This document shows positions 34,447-42,941 of a stretch of DNA of 64,000 nt, piece by piece. The position numbers were made by a program, and so were the translations under genes. How positions within the stretch are numbered: position 1 is the stretch's first letter; each line of letters opens with the position of its first letter. The notes under the pieces are model-generated. The model searched no databases. It was not told the origin of the DNA and saw only the letters and a list, made by a program, of their open reading frames with translations. This stretch comes from Proteobacteria bacterium SG_bin4. GTDB lineage: Bacteria; Pseudomonadota; Gammaproteobacteria; Burkholderiales; Nitrosomonadaceae. Where the stretch lies: assembly GCA_002083395.1 (NCBI GenBank), contig LWDH01000016.1:32777-96776 (forward strand). The letters are read 5' to 3'.

Positions 34447-36036
34447 ATGGCAGCAGTACATGGTGACGCACACGGTCACGAACATGATGATCATCATCAT
34501 CCAAGCGGAATAATGCGTTGGATTACAACGACCAATCACAAAGACATTGGAACAATGTATTTGTGGTTCAGTTTTGCGATGTTTCTGGTTGGTGGCACCT
34601 TGGCAATGGGAATCCGTGCCGAGCTTTTCCAGCCTGGTATTCAAATCTTAGAACCGGAACTGTTTAATCAATTCACAACATTGCATGGCTTGATAATGGT
34701 GTTTGGCGCGATCATGCCAGCTTTCGTAGGTTTTGCTAACTGGCAAGTGCCGATGATGATTGGTGCGCCGGACATGGCGTTTGCGCGGATGAATAACTGG
34801 AGTTTCTGGTTGTTGCCGGTAGCCGCAACGTTACTGGTCGGATCATTCTTTGTGCCGGGTGGAGCAGCGGCCGGTGGTTGGACATTCTACCCGCCACTAT
34901 CAACGCAAGGTGGTTTGGGGGTTGATCTGATGATTTTCTCGGTGCATATCTTGGGTGCATCATCAATCATGGGTTCAATTAACATCATCACAACCATTTT
35001 GAACATGCGCGCTCCAGGCATGACACTGATGAAAATGCCAATGTTCGTTTGGACATGGTTGATTACTGCTTATTTGCTAGTTCTGGTAATGCCGGTTTTG
35101 GCGGGTGTAGTAACCATGCTGTTAACTGATCGTCATTTCGGTACCAGTTTCTTTAATGCAGCGGGCGGTGGTGATCCGGTGATGTTCCAACATATTTTCT
35201 GGTTCTTCGGACATCCGGAAGTGTATATCATGATTCTGCCATCTTTCGGGATTGTGTCAGAAGTGATTCCTACCTTCTCACGTAAGCCATTGTTTGGATA
35301 TGCATCGATGGTGTATGCGACTGCATCAATCGCGATTCTGTCATGTGTCGTTTGGGCGCATCACATGTTTACCGCAGGCATGCCGACTGTTGGTCAATTG
35401 TTCTTTATGTATGCAACCATGTTGATTGCGGTGCCGACAGGTGTAAAAGTATTTAACTGGACAGCGACAATGTGGCGTGGTTCGATGAGTTTTGAAACAC
35501 CGATGTTGTTCTCGGTTGGTTTTATTTTCCTGTTTGTGATTGGCGGTTTCAGTGGCGTGATTTGCGCGATTGTGCCAATTGATATACAAGTGCAAGACAC
35601 CTATTACGTAATCGCTCACTTCCATTACGTTCTTGTTTCAGGCTCTCTGTTTGCATTATTCGCAGGTGCTTACTACTGGATACCAAAATGGACAGGACGT
35701 ATGTACAATGAAACATTAGGTAAATGGCATTTCTGGTTGTCGATGTTCTTCTTCAACTTGACATTCTTTGTGCAACATTTCTTGGGCTTGGCAGGAATGC
35801 CGCGTAGAATTCCAGATTACAACTTGCAATTCGCAGATTTCAATATGATTTCTAGCATCGGTGCGTTTGGATTTGGATTAACACAGCTTCTTTTCCTCTA
35901 CATTATGATCAATTGCATTCGTAGTGGAGAGAAAGCGTCTCAAATGCCTTGGGATGGCGCAACAACTCTGGAATGGACGCATCTGCCAACACCTGCGCCA
36001 TATCACAGTTTTGAAAAACCACCTATTGTTAAGTAA
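34447..36036 (+). CDS. coxA: Cytochrome c oxidase subunit I
   Basis: Catalytic subunit with haem a and the haem a3-CuB site, 529 residues, 12 membrane helices. CuB histidine motifs 'FFGHPEVYIMILP' and 'VVWAHHMFTAGM' are present, and 'VIAHFHYVLVSGS' carries haem ligands. The cytoplasmic N-terminus is His-rich ('HGDAHGHEHDDHHHP'), unusual and possibly metal-binding. AAAAGGAGA Shine-Dalgarno, 17 nt after coxB. Confidence 0.98.
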   Translation: MAAVHGDAHGHEHDDHHHPSGIMRWITTTNHKDIGTMYLWFSFAMFLVGGTLAMGIRAELFQPGIQILEPELFNQFTTLHGLIMVFGAIMPAFVGFANWQVPMMIGAPDMAFARMNNWSFWLLPVAATLLVGSFFVPGGAAAGGWTFYPPLSTQGGLGVDLMIFSVHILGASSIMGSINIITTILNMRAPGMTLMKMPMFVWTWLITAYLLVLVMPVLAGVVTMLLTDRHFGTSFFNAAGGGDPVMFQHIFWFFGHPEVYIMILPSFGIVSEVIPTFSRKPLFGYASMVYATASIAILSCVVWAHHMFTAGMPTVGQLFFMYATMLIAVPTGVKVFNWTATMWRGSMSFETPMLFSVGFIFLFVIGGFSGVICAIVPIDIQVQDTYYVIAHFHYVLVSGSLFALFAGAYYWIPKWTGRMYNETLGKWHFWLSMFFFNLTFFVQHFLGLAGMPRRIPDYNLQFADFNMISSIGAFGFGLTQLLFLYIMINCIRSGEKASQMPWDGATTLEWTHLPTPAPYHSFEKPPIVK

Positions 36037-36058
36037 CAAGAGCAAGTAGGGATTTCGT

Positions 36059-36169
36059 ATGTCACAGGAAACAGATTTAAAACGCAAAAAACTTAAGACA
36101 GCAATGTTTTTGCTAATAACAGTTGTTGCGCTTTATTTAACGGTAATTATCAAACAATGGGAATGGTAA
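36059..36169 (+). CDS. Tiny cytochrome-oxidase-operon membrane protein
   Basis: A 36-residue ORF between coxA and ctaG: 'MSQETDLKRKKLKTAM' then a single membrane helix ('FLLITVVALYLTVII') and 'KQWEW'. Positive N-terminus and one helix match the short 'cytochrome oxidase small assembly protein' seen at this place in betaproteobacterial cox operons. AGTAGGGATT upstream. Overlaps the ctaG start by 7-13 nt, suggesting coupling. Confidence 0.7.
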   Translation: MSQETDLKRKKLKTAMFLLITVVALYLTVIIKQWEW

Positions 36170-36711
36170 CCAACAATACCAAAGTAACAAATGTGCTAAT
36201 GTTGAAAAAGTTGTTGATTTTCACATTAATCATGTTTGCATTTGGATATGCCTTGGTTCCGTTTTATGAGAAGTTTTGTGAAGTTACCGGTATAAATAAT
36301 CTGTTAAAACCGGATGTACTAAGCAAGGATAGCTGGGTGGATGAAGGACGCTGGTTGGCAGTTGAGTTTGATGCCAATACCAGAGGATTGCCGTGGAGCT
36401 TTAAGTCATTGCAAAACAGCGTCCGAATCCATCCCGGCGAATCGATTGAAGTGATGTACGAGATTACAAATAACTCAGACCGCGAGATTGCTGGACAAGC
36501 TATACCCAGCTATAGTCCGCGATATCTGGAAAAATATTTGAAAAAAATCGAATGCTTTTGTTTTACGAAACAAGTGCTCAAGCCAAATGAGACGAGACAA
36601 ATGCCAGTACAGTTTGTAATTGAACCAGATTTGCCTGCGGATATTAATACTGTAACTATCTCATATACATTTTTTGAGTTACCCGAAGGTGTCAATGTTA
36701 TTAAAAAATAA
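36157..36711 (+). CDS. ctaG: Cytochrome c oxidase copper chaperone CtaG/Cox11
   Basis: Inserts CuB into subunit I. 184 residues, one membrane helix ('LLIFTLIMFAFGYALVPFYEK'), then an immunoglobulin-like periplasmic domain. The Cox11 signatures 'FYEKFCEVTGINN' and the copper-binding 'ECFCFTKQ' (CFCF) are present. Start is ATG 36157 or ATG 36163; both overlap the tiny upstream gene. Confidence 0.95.
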   Translation: MGMVTNNTKVTNVLMLKKLLIFTLIMFAFGYALVPFYEKFCEVTGINNLLKPDVLSKDSWVDEGRWLAVEFDANTRGLPWSFKSLQNSVRIHPGESIEVMYEITNNSDREIAGQAIPSYSPRYLEKYLKKIECFCFTKQVLKPNETRQMPVQFVIEPDLPADINTVTISYTFFELPEGVNVIKK

Positions 36712-36720
36712 GAGTTTAAG

Positions 36721-36930
36721 TTGAATAAGCAAACGGCAAAACCAGCAAAAGCGAGTGTAATACAAATAGCAAAAGCTGTAATGTTTGCTTTCATGGGAAT
36801 TCGAAAAAAAAGTGATCTTGAGCATGATGCTGCAACACTCACTCCGGCTCAAGTGATTGTAGGTGGGATTATTGGTGCGGTACTTTTTGTACTTGGCGTA
36901 ATATTAATTGTCAGATTGGTTGTAAGTTAG
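36721..36930 (+). CDS. DUF2970 family small membrane protein
   Basis: 69 residues from a TTG start. The core 'IQIAKAVMFAFMGIRKKSD' then 'LTPAQVIVGGIIGAVLFVLG' and a closing helix match DUF2970, found between ctaG and coxC in many betaproteobacteria. Function unknown. No ATG lies upstream in frame; an ATG at 36781 would cut into the conserved core, so the TTG is preferred despite a weak Shine-Dalgarno. Confidence 0.78.
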   Translation: MNKQTAKPAKASVIQIAKAVMFAFMGIRKKSDLEHDAATLTPAQVIVGGIIGAVLFVLGVILIVRLVVS

Positions 36931-36962
36931 AAATTAAAAATCATAAGTAAGAGGAGAGAAGA

Positions 36963-37820
36963 ATGAGTCAAGAATCAGGACACTATTATGTCCCAGCTCC
37001 ATCGTCGTATCCGATCATCGGATCGACAGCAATTTTGTTTATGGGGTCTGGTGCTGCATTGACCATGAATAAAATTGAAACGGGCTACTGGCTGTTAGCA
37101 ATTGGGTTTTCAATACTGATCTATATGCTGTTTGGATGGTTTGGAACCGTTGCGAGAGAAAGTGAAGGCGGAAAATACGGAGAGCAAGTTGATAAATCTT
37201 TCCGTTGGGGGATGAGTTGGTTCATTTTTACAGAGGTAATGTTCTTCTGTGCTTTTTTTGGCGCGTTATTTTACATGCGCAATCTCTCCATACCATGGCT
37301 AGCAGAAGAAAGCACCGTGCTGGGAAATAGCTTCTGGTCATCGTATGATGGTAAATGGCCGACAGCGGGTCCTGGCGATTATGCTCCATTCACGCCAATG
37401 GGCGCATGGGGCCTGCCAGCATTCAATACACTATTGTTGTTGACATCCGGTGTCACATTAACAATCGCACATTGGAGATTGAAAGAAAACAGACGGGATG
37501 GAATAAAGCTCTGGATGTTGGCAACGATCGCTTTAGGTGCAACATTTATTGCTTGTCAAGCATACGAATATGCTCATGCATATCAAGATTTAAATCTGAA
37601 ATTAACGACCGGTGCGTACGGCGCAACATTTTTTATGTTGACGGGTTTCCATGGTTTCCACGTGACAATTGGAACGATTATGCTGATCGTAATCTATTTC
37701 CGTTGCGCGGCTGGCCATTTTACACCGGAGCATCATTTCGGCTTTGAAGGTGTTGCATGGTACTGGCACTTTGTTGACGTTGTATGGCTGGGACTGTTTA
37801 TTTTCGTATACCTAATGTAA
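36963..37820 (+). CDS. coxC: Cytochrome c oxidase subunit III
   Basis: Seven-helix core subunit, 285 residues, stabilising the proton-entry region of subunit I. 'MSWFIFTEVMFFCAFFGALF' includes the conserved lipid-pocket glutamate. 'GFHGFHVTIGTIMLIVIYFR' and the final 'AWYWHFVDVVWLGLFIFVYL' are highly characteristic. AAGAGGAGAGA Shine-Dalgarno. Followed by a strong inverted repeat before surf1. Confidence 0.97.
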   Translation: MSQESGHYYVPAPSSYPIIGSTAILFMGSGAALTMNKIETGYWLLAIGFSILIYMLFGWFGTVARESEGGKYGEQVDKSFRWGMSWFIFTEVMFFCAFFGALFYMRNLSIPWLAEESTVLGNSFWSSYDGKWPTAGPGDYAPFTPMGAWGLPAFNTLLLLTSGVTLTIAHWRLKENRRDGIKLWMLATIALGATFIACQAYEYAHAYQDLNLKLTTGAYGATFFMLTGFHGFHVTIGTIMLIVIYFRCAAGHFTPEHHFGFEGVAWYWHFVDVVWLGLFIFVYLM

Positions 37821-37845
37821 CGAATAAACATAGTTTCCTGCACGG

Positions 37846-37893
37846 GATTCCAGCTTTTGCACTAAATGGCTGCACAGTGAAAAAGCTGGAATC
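37846..37893 (+). promoter_or_regulatory. Strong hairpin between coxC and surf1
   Basis: Perfect 13-bp stem GATTCCAGCTTTT (37846-37858) / AAAAGCTGGAATC (37881-37893), extended inward by CACT/AGTG across one mismatch; 12-nt loop. No T tract follows, so it may be an mRNA 3'-end stabiliser or attenuator rather than a simple terminator. Confidence 0.6.
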
Positions 37894-37993
37894 TGTCATT
37901 AAAGGAAGTAAAAAATGACCGTGCCGCTTTCATGCTGAAAATGTACCCTTAGGATTTAATAAATCCGTTTCTAATCTAAGACAGTAATGATAA

Positions 37994-38722
37994 ATGAATA
38001 TTCTGGGGTATCAGTTTGAGCCAAAAATATGGTCAATTGTCTTAACCCTAATTGCTACTGTTGTATTTTCAAATCTCGGGTTATGGCAATTATCGAGAGC
38101 GGACGAAAAAGAAACACAGCACAAGCAATTGGAACAATTTGCAAAACAACCGCCGGTCTTATTGCCTGCAACTCTTGTTAAATTGGAAGAGTTTGAATAT
38201 CGGGATGTTGAAGTGGATGGCGAGTTTGTCAATGAAATGACAATTTACCTGGACAATAAAACATACCAAGGTAGAGCGGGGTATCATGTGATTACACCGC
38301 TGAGAATTGATAATAGCTCACTTTATGTCGCAGTGAATAGAGGCTGGGTAGCTACTGGATACGATAGGTCGATTTTACCACCTGTTTCTAATACCGAAGG
38401 CGTAGTTCATATTACTGGAACGGCTGTTTCACCGGATATCAAAACATTTGAGCTATCCGGTCAGCAAATGGATAAGCAAGTTTGGAACAGCTTTTCCCAT
38501 GAAAGATATCAACAAGCGTTAGGAATAAAACTACAGCCTTTGTTGATTTTGCAAAAAAGCACGATAGAAGACGGATTAATCAGGGATTGGCACAAGCCGG
38601 AGTCCGGTTCTTCGAAAAACCTAGGTTATGCGGTTCAGTGGTTCTCATTAGCAGCAACAACGATAATTATTTTTATAGTATTGAATGTCAAACGCAGAAA
38701 TAAAGAAGAGCAACAGACGTAA
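37994..38722 (+). CDS. SURF1 family oxidase assembly protein
   Basis: Haem a insertion/assembly factor, 242 residues, with membrane helices at each end ('IWSIVLTLIATVVFSNLGLW' and 'AVQWFSLAATTIIIFIVLNV') and a periplasmic domain between. Conserved SURF1 patterns: 'LGLWQLSRADEKE', 'GYHVITPL', 'VAVNRGWV', and the C-terminal 'HKPESGSSKNLGYAVQWF'. Overlaps the next gene by 38 nt. Confidence 0.93.
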   Translation: MNILGYQFEPKIWSIVLTLIATVVFSNLGLWQLSRADEKETQHKQLEQFAKQPPVLLPATLVKLEEFEYRDVEVDGEFVNEMTIYLDNKTYQGRAGYHVITPLRIDNSSLYVAVNRGWVATGYDRSILPPVSNTEGVVHITGTAVSPDIKTFELSGQQMDKQVWNSFSHERYQQALGIKLQPLLILQKSTIEDGLIRDWHKPESGSSKNLGYAVQWFSLAATTIIIFIVLNVKRRNKEEQQT

Positions 38723-39269
38723 ATTTATTCTTCTGTTGGTTTTGATGTGTTCACCGGTTTTTATTTCATATGCGCTGTATTTTATGGAATATAGACCGGA
38801 GAGCAAAAATTATGGTGATTTAATACCGATCGTCAAACTGACCGGTAAAGGGACTAATCAGTTAGATAACACCATTCTCAGAATTAAAGATTTACATGGT
38901 AAGTGGGTATTAGTCACTATCGATTCGGCTGAACATTGCGACGAGGCTTGCAAAAAGAAGCTTTACTTTATGCGGCAAGTGCGGATGGTGCAAGGGAAAG
39001 AGAAACATCGTATCGAACGGCTTTGGTTAATCAACGATGACACCAAACCCACCGATGAATTATTGAAAGAATACGAAGGAACTTACTTCGTCAGCGCTAA
39101 AGATAGCGAGATTTTAGAATTAATTGAAACGAAGGAATCGCAAACCAAGCATATTTATTTAATTGACCCGATCGGCAATTTAATGATGCGTTTTCCTGAA
39201 AATGTGGATGGAACCAAAATGGGGCATGACTTGAAACGCTTGCTTCATGTATCCCAACTAGAGCATTGA
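38685..39269 (+). CDS. SCO-like thioredoxin-fold protein of the cox operon
   Basis: 194 residues: one N-terminal membrane helix ('FILLLVLMCSPVFISYALYF') and a thioredoxin-like periplasmic domain. C85 and C89 form a CxxxC ('HCDEAC') in the place of the SCO copper/redox site, and 'IYLIDPIGNLMMRFP' resembles the C-terminal SCO strand. A gene of this type follows surf1 in betaproteobacterial cox operons. Probably helps CuA loading; not a canonical SCO1. Confidence 0.75.
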   Translation: MSNAEIKKSNRRKFILLLVLMCSPVFISYALYFMEYRPESKNYGDLIPIVKLTGKGTNQLDNTILRIKDLHGKWVLVTIDSAEHCDEACKKKLYFMRQVRMVQGKEKHRIERLWLINDDTKPTDELLKEYEGTYFVSAKDSEILELIETKESQTKHIYLIDPIGNLMMRFPENVDGTKMGHDLKRLLHVSQLEH

Positions 39270-39341
39270 AATTAAATTATTAAATAGTAACGGTAACGTT
39301 AGACCGAAATAACAGAATAGTTAGAAAAGGAGATCAAAGAT

Positions 39342-40235
39342 ATGGCTTCCAGTATTACTTGGCAAGAGACGGCATCGAGAATAAACCAATTCTACCGGCT
39401 GACCAAACCGCGCGTGGTGTCGCTGATAGTGTTTACTGCCGTAATTGGCATGTTTTTAGCAGTACCCGGGGCAGTACCATTAGATACCCTAATACTGGCA
39501 ACGACAGGTATTGCTTTGGTAGCCGGTGCCGCCGCCGCATTAAACTGTCTGGTCGAGCACAAGTTGGATGTGGTCATGGCTAGAACAAAAGGAAGACCGC
39601 TACCGCAAGGAAAAGTCAGCGTTCCGGAAACATTGTTTTTTCTGTCAATCGTAGGTGGTTTGGGTTTGTTCATTTTGTATTACTGGGTCAATGAACTGAC
39701 CATGTGGCTGACGTTAGGAACGTTTGTCGGATATGCCATTATCTATACCGTGATATTAAAACCACTGACGCCGCAAAATATCGTAATTGGCGGAGCATCT
39801 GGCGCGATGCCGCCGGTGTTGGGTTGGACCGCGGTTACCGGTGAAATCGCAAGCGATGCTTTATTGTTATTCTTGATTATCTTTGCATGGACACCGCCGC
39901 ATTTCTGGGCACTGGCGCTGTATCGTAAAAACGAATACGCCTCTATCGGCATGCCTATGCTGCCAGTAACACACGGCGATCAATTTACCAAATTGCATGT
40001 ATTGCTCTACACATTCATTCTGTGCGCCGTCACGATTCTTCCATATGTTACTCAAATGAGCGGTTTGATTTATTTAGGGAGCACCCTGATACTGAATAGT
40101 ATTTTCTTATACTATGCCATCGAAATTTATCGCAATTACAGCGATAAATTAGCGCGTGAAGCTTTCCGCTATTCAATTCTGTACTTGGCATTGCTGTTCG
40201 TTGCATTGCTTGTTGATCATTATTTTCATTTCTAA
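39342..40235 (+). CDS. ctaB: Protohaem IX farnesyltransferase (haem O synthase)
   Basis: UbiA-family prenyltransferase (297 residues, about nine helices) adding farnesyl to haem b, the first step to haem a. First polyprenyl-binding motif 'NCLVEHKLDVVMARTKGRPL', with Glu replacing the first Asp of NxxxDxxxD (common in betaproteobacteria, as I recall), and 'YRKNEYASIGMPMLPVTHGD' as the second conserved loop. AAAAGGAGA Shine-Dalgarno. Haem A synthase (ctaA), usually beside it, is not in the operon. Confidence 0.96.
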   Translation: MASSITWQETASRINQFYRLTKPRVVSLIVFTAVIGMFLAVPGAVPLDTLILATTGIALVAGAAAALNCLVEHKLDVVMARTKGRPLPQGKVSVPETLFFLSIVGGLGLFILYYWVNELTMWLTLGTFVGYAIIYTVILKPLTPQNIVIGGASGAMPPVLGWTAVTGEIASDALLLFLIIFAWTPPHFWALALYRKNEYASIGMPMLPVTHGDQFTKLHVLLYTFILCAVTILPYVTQMSGLIYLGSTLILNSIFLYYAIEIYRNYSDKLAREAFRYSILYLALLFVALLVDHYFHF

Positions 40236-40256
40236 AACGAACTGGTTCATCAATTA

Positions 40257-40296
40257 AAAAAAGCGCATGCGGAAGTTGCCGCATGCGCTTTTTTAT
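40257..40296. terminator. Bidirectional rho-independent terminator
   Basis: Perfect 12-bp stem AAGCGCATGCGG (40261-40272) / CCGCATGCGCTT (40279-40290), flanked by an A run on the left and a T run on the right, so it can serve both ctaB and the convergent oxidase gene. Confidence 0.93.
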
Positions 40297-40315
40297 TTTG
40301 AAGCACGGCTTGAAT

Positions 40316-41692
40316 TCAGTCCGTAGCCGGAAACAATTTTCCCGGATTAAGAATATTATTGGGGTCAAACACCCGTTTGATAGCACGCATCAGATTCAGT
40401 GTCGAAGCATCAATTTCCTTGGTCACAAAAGCACGCTTTTCACTGCCGACCCCATGTTCGCCTGACAAGGTTCCGCGTAGTCTAATCACCAAGTTGAACA
40501 CTTCATCCAAACACTGCTCAGCCCGTGCCACTTCATCCGGATTATCCGGATTGATCAGCAGATTGACATGGATATTGCCATTGCCGGCATGGCCGAAATT
40601 AACATTGTGCAATCGGTACTGGCTGCTTAATTGCGTCAATCCCGTCAAGAATTGCGGCAAGGTATCAACTGGCACCACGACGTCTTCATTGATTTTCTTC
40701 GGGGCAATTTCGCGGAGTAGTGGTGACAAAGCTTTACGCGCTTTCCATAGCGCCGCTATGTTGTCGACTTCTCCCGCAAAAATTAAGTGCTCAGATTGAC
40801 AAGCGGCTAAGATGGCCGCGACCGATTCGGCCATGTCGCGGCCTGAACCATCGACTTCGATCATTAGCATTGCATGTGTATCAGCCGGAAGCATGTCGGG
40901 GTAACGGCCACGAATCAAATTAAGCGATCCGGCATCGAGAAACTCAAGAGCGCTAGGCAATTGCGGCAGGGTCATAATTTTAACAATCGCAGCAGTGCAA
41001 CTGGAAAGATCCCGATAGTGCGCAGTAATGCCGGTAACGGCATTAGGCAATGCGGTTAATTTCAACGTGGCTTCGGTAATCACCGCCAGCGTGCCTTCTG
41101 AACCTATCAATAAGCGAGTGAGATCATAACCGACCACTCCTTTGGTGGTATAACATCCGGTTGTAATAACCTCCCCGGCGCCAGTGATCGCTTTCAAACC
41201 CAAGACGTGCTCGCGCGTGGTGCCGTATTTAACCGCATGCGGGCCACCGGCCCCCGTCGCAATATTGCCGCCGATGGTGGAGAATGCCGCGCTTGAAGGA
41301 TCCGGCGGCCAAAAAAAACCGTGCGGCTTGGCAGCGTCCTGAATCGATTGATTCAAGGCGCCGGGTTGCGCCACGATGACGCGATTTGCGGGATCAACCG
41401 CCAATATTTGGGTCATGCGTTCCAACGACAATGCAATACCGCCGAATTCAGGCAAGCTGCCACCAGCCGTGCCTGTTCCCCGGCCGCGAGGTATTAATGG
41501 CACCTGGAATTGGTTGCACAACCCAAGAATTTGCCGGATTTCTTCGGCTGAAATTGGAAACAGCACCGCATCCGGCGGAAAAATCTTGCGGCTGTTGTCG
41601 TAGGCGTACGCGTAACAATCCACCGGATCGGTATAGAAACGCTCGGGCGGGAAGATTTTCCCTATTTGAGTGATTAGCTCGGCAGGCAGCAT
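40316..41692 (-). CDS. FAD-linked oxidase, glycolate oxidase GlcD / D-lactate dehydrogenase type
   Basis: 458 residues of the vanillyl-alcohol-oxidase (PCMH) superfamily. FAD-binding 'PRGRGTGTAGGSLPEFGG', 'TIGGNIATGAGGPHAVKYG' and the C-terminal 'FGHAGNGNIHVNLL' and 'LSGEHGVGSEKRAF' blocks (FAD-oxidase_C) identify it as an alpha-hydroxy-acid oxidoreductase. Whether the substrate is glycolate or D-lactate cannot be told; no glcE/glcF partner adjoins it, favouring a single-subunit D-lactate-type enzyme. Confidence 0.88.
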   Translation of the reverse strand: MLPAELITQIGKIFPPERFYTDPVDCYAYAYDNSRKIFPPDAVLFPISAEEIRQILGLCNQFQVPLIPRGRGTGTAGGSLPEFGGIALSLERMTQILAVDPANRVIVAQPGALNQSIQDAAKPHGFFWPPDPSSAAFSTIGGNIATGAGGPHAVKYGTTREHVLGLKAITGAGEVITTGCYTTKGVVGYDLTRLLIGSEGTLAVITEATLKLTALPNAVTGITAHYRDLSSCTAAIVKIMTLPQLPSALEFLDAGSLNLIRGRYPDMLPADTHAMLMIEVDGSGRDMAESVAAILAACQSEHLIFAGEVDNIAALWKARKALSPLLREIAPKKINEDVVVPVDTLPQFLTGLTQLSSQYRLHNVNFGHAGNGNIHVNLLINPDNPDEVARAEQCLDEVFNLVIRLRGTLSGEHGVGSEKRAFVTKEIDASTLNLMRAIKRVFDPNNILNPGKLFPATD

Positions 41693-41710
41693 CGCAAAAA
41701 TCAGTGCAAG

Positions 41711-42286
41711 CTAATCCATGTATTCGAACACTTTCACCACTTTACGCACGCCGGAAGTGGAGCTGGCAATTTTTGCAGCATGATCGGCTTCTTGACGCTT
41801 CACGATACCCATCAAATACACAACGCTATTTTCAGTCACGATTTTAACGTGGCTAACATGAAATTTCCGCTCGGCAAGAAACCGCGCTTTTACTTTGGAC
41901 GTCAGCAATACGTCGTTACTGCGAGAAGCCAGCGAAGTCATCGAAGCGACGGCGATTTCGTTGTGAATGCGCCGCACGTTATCGACGCCCATGACCACGC
42001 GTTCGATGTTTTGCTTGAACTCTTCCGACGATGCTTCTCCGGTTAACAGAACCACGCGGTTATAACTGGTAACATTGACATGCACGCTATCGCTGAATTG
42101 TTGATGGATGCGCCGTGCGCTTTTTAGCTCAATGCCCTCATCCTCAATGAAAATGCCGCTGGTTCTGCGGTCTTCAGCAATATACGAACCCGAACCGGGT
42201 GCAGTGCTCAGAGAATACATCGGGCAACCCGACAGTAATGGCAGGCAGAGTAGCAGTAACAACCCATTCCTATTGAGAGATTTCAT
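41711..42286 (-). CDS. BON-domain lipoprotein (DolP/OsmY-like)
   Basis: 191 residues. Type II signal peptide with lipobox 'PLLSGC', then two BON domains: 'FSDSVHVNVTSYNRVVLLTG' to 'VDNVRRIHNEIAV', and 'FHVSHVKIVTENSVVYLMG' to 'TSGVRKVVKVFEY'. BON proteins bind anionic phospholipid; DolP supports outer-membrane integrity. Start at ATG 42286 with GGAG; a longer in-frame form adds ten non-conserved residues. 19 nt from the oxidase gene on the same strand. Confidence 0.88.
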   Translation of the reverse strand: MKSLNRNGLLLLLCLPLLSGCPMYSLSTAPGSGSYIAEDRRTSGIFIEDEGIELKSARRIHQQFSDSVHVNVTSYNRVVLLTGEASSEEFKQNIERVVMGVDNVRRIHNEIAVASMTSLASRSNDVLLTSKVKARFLAERKFHVSHVKIVTENSVVYLMGIVKRQEADHAAKIASSTSGVRKVVKVFEYMD

Positions 42287-42385
42287 TTGCAGGACTCCAT
42301 AGAATTCAAAATTCAAGGGCGATAATACAGTAAAATAACGCGATCACGAATAAACAATTGGCGGCGTTGCCTGCGATTAACCATC

Positions 42386-42889
42386 ATGAGCGCAAAAGAA
42401 ACGGATGCCGCGCAAAGCGGACAAGAACACAGTGCCGATACATGCGCCGATGAATCAGCGGTCATCGGCGTGACAGCCGGGGAAGAACGTTATTTGATTC
42501 CGATGACGGAAGTCAGCGAAGTCATCGTCATGCCGAAGCTTGCGCATGTTCCGTTGACGCAACCCTGGTTTCTAGGATTGGCCAACGTGCGCGGCAACCT
42601 TTACGGTATTACCGACCTGGGTGTGTATCTCGGCGATAAACCGGCGCCGTTCAATTTGAAATCGCGCGTATTGCTGGCATTTCCCGGGAACAAAGCATAT
42701 GGCGGCTTTGCCGTGCATAGCATGCTAGGAATCCGCAAGCTAGCGGAATTCACTCAAGTCAAATCGCCCAAAAAGAAACTATCCGCCGGGATCCGGGCGC
42801 ACTATCAAGATGCCGAGGGGCGGATCTGGAAAGCGCTCAGTTTATATGCGCTGATTCGTGACGATAAATTTCTGCAGATTGCCCGGTGA
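42386..42889 (+). CDS. CheW-like scaffold protein
   Basis: 167 residues with a single CheW domain ('IGVTAGEERYLIPMTEVSEV', 'LANVRGNLYGITDLGVYLG', 'SRVLLAFPGNKAYGGFAV'). CheW/PilI proteins couple receptors to CheA-type kinases. No chemotaxis or twitching genes are adjacent, so its partners lie elsewhere. Probably PilI-like, by its divergent N-terminus; uncertain. Confidence 0.82.
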   Translation: MSAKETDAAQSGQEHSADTCADESAVIGVTAGEERYLIPMTEVSEVIVMPKLAHVPLTQPWFLGLANVRGNLYGITDLGVYLGDKPAPFNLKSRVLLAFPGNKAYGGFAVHSMLGIRKLAEFTQVKSPKKKLSAGIRAHYQDAEGRIWKALSLYALIRDDKFLQIAR

Positions 42890-42941
42890 ATGCCCCGCGT
42901 TTTTTTACAACCCGTTAACATCAAAACTACAACTCTAGATT

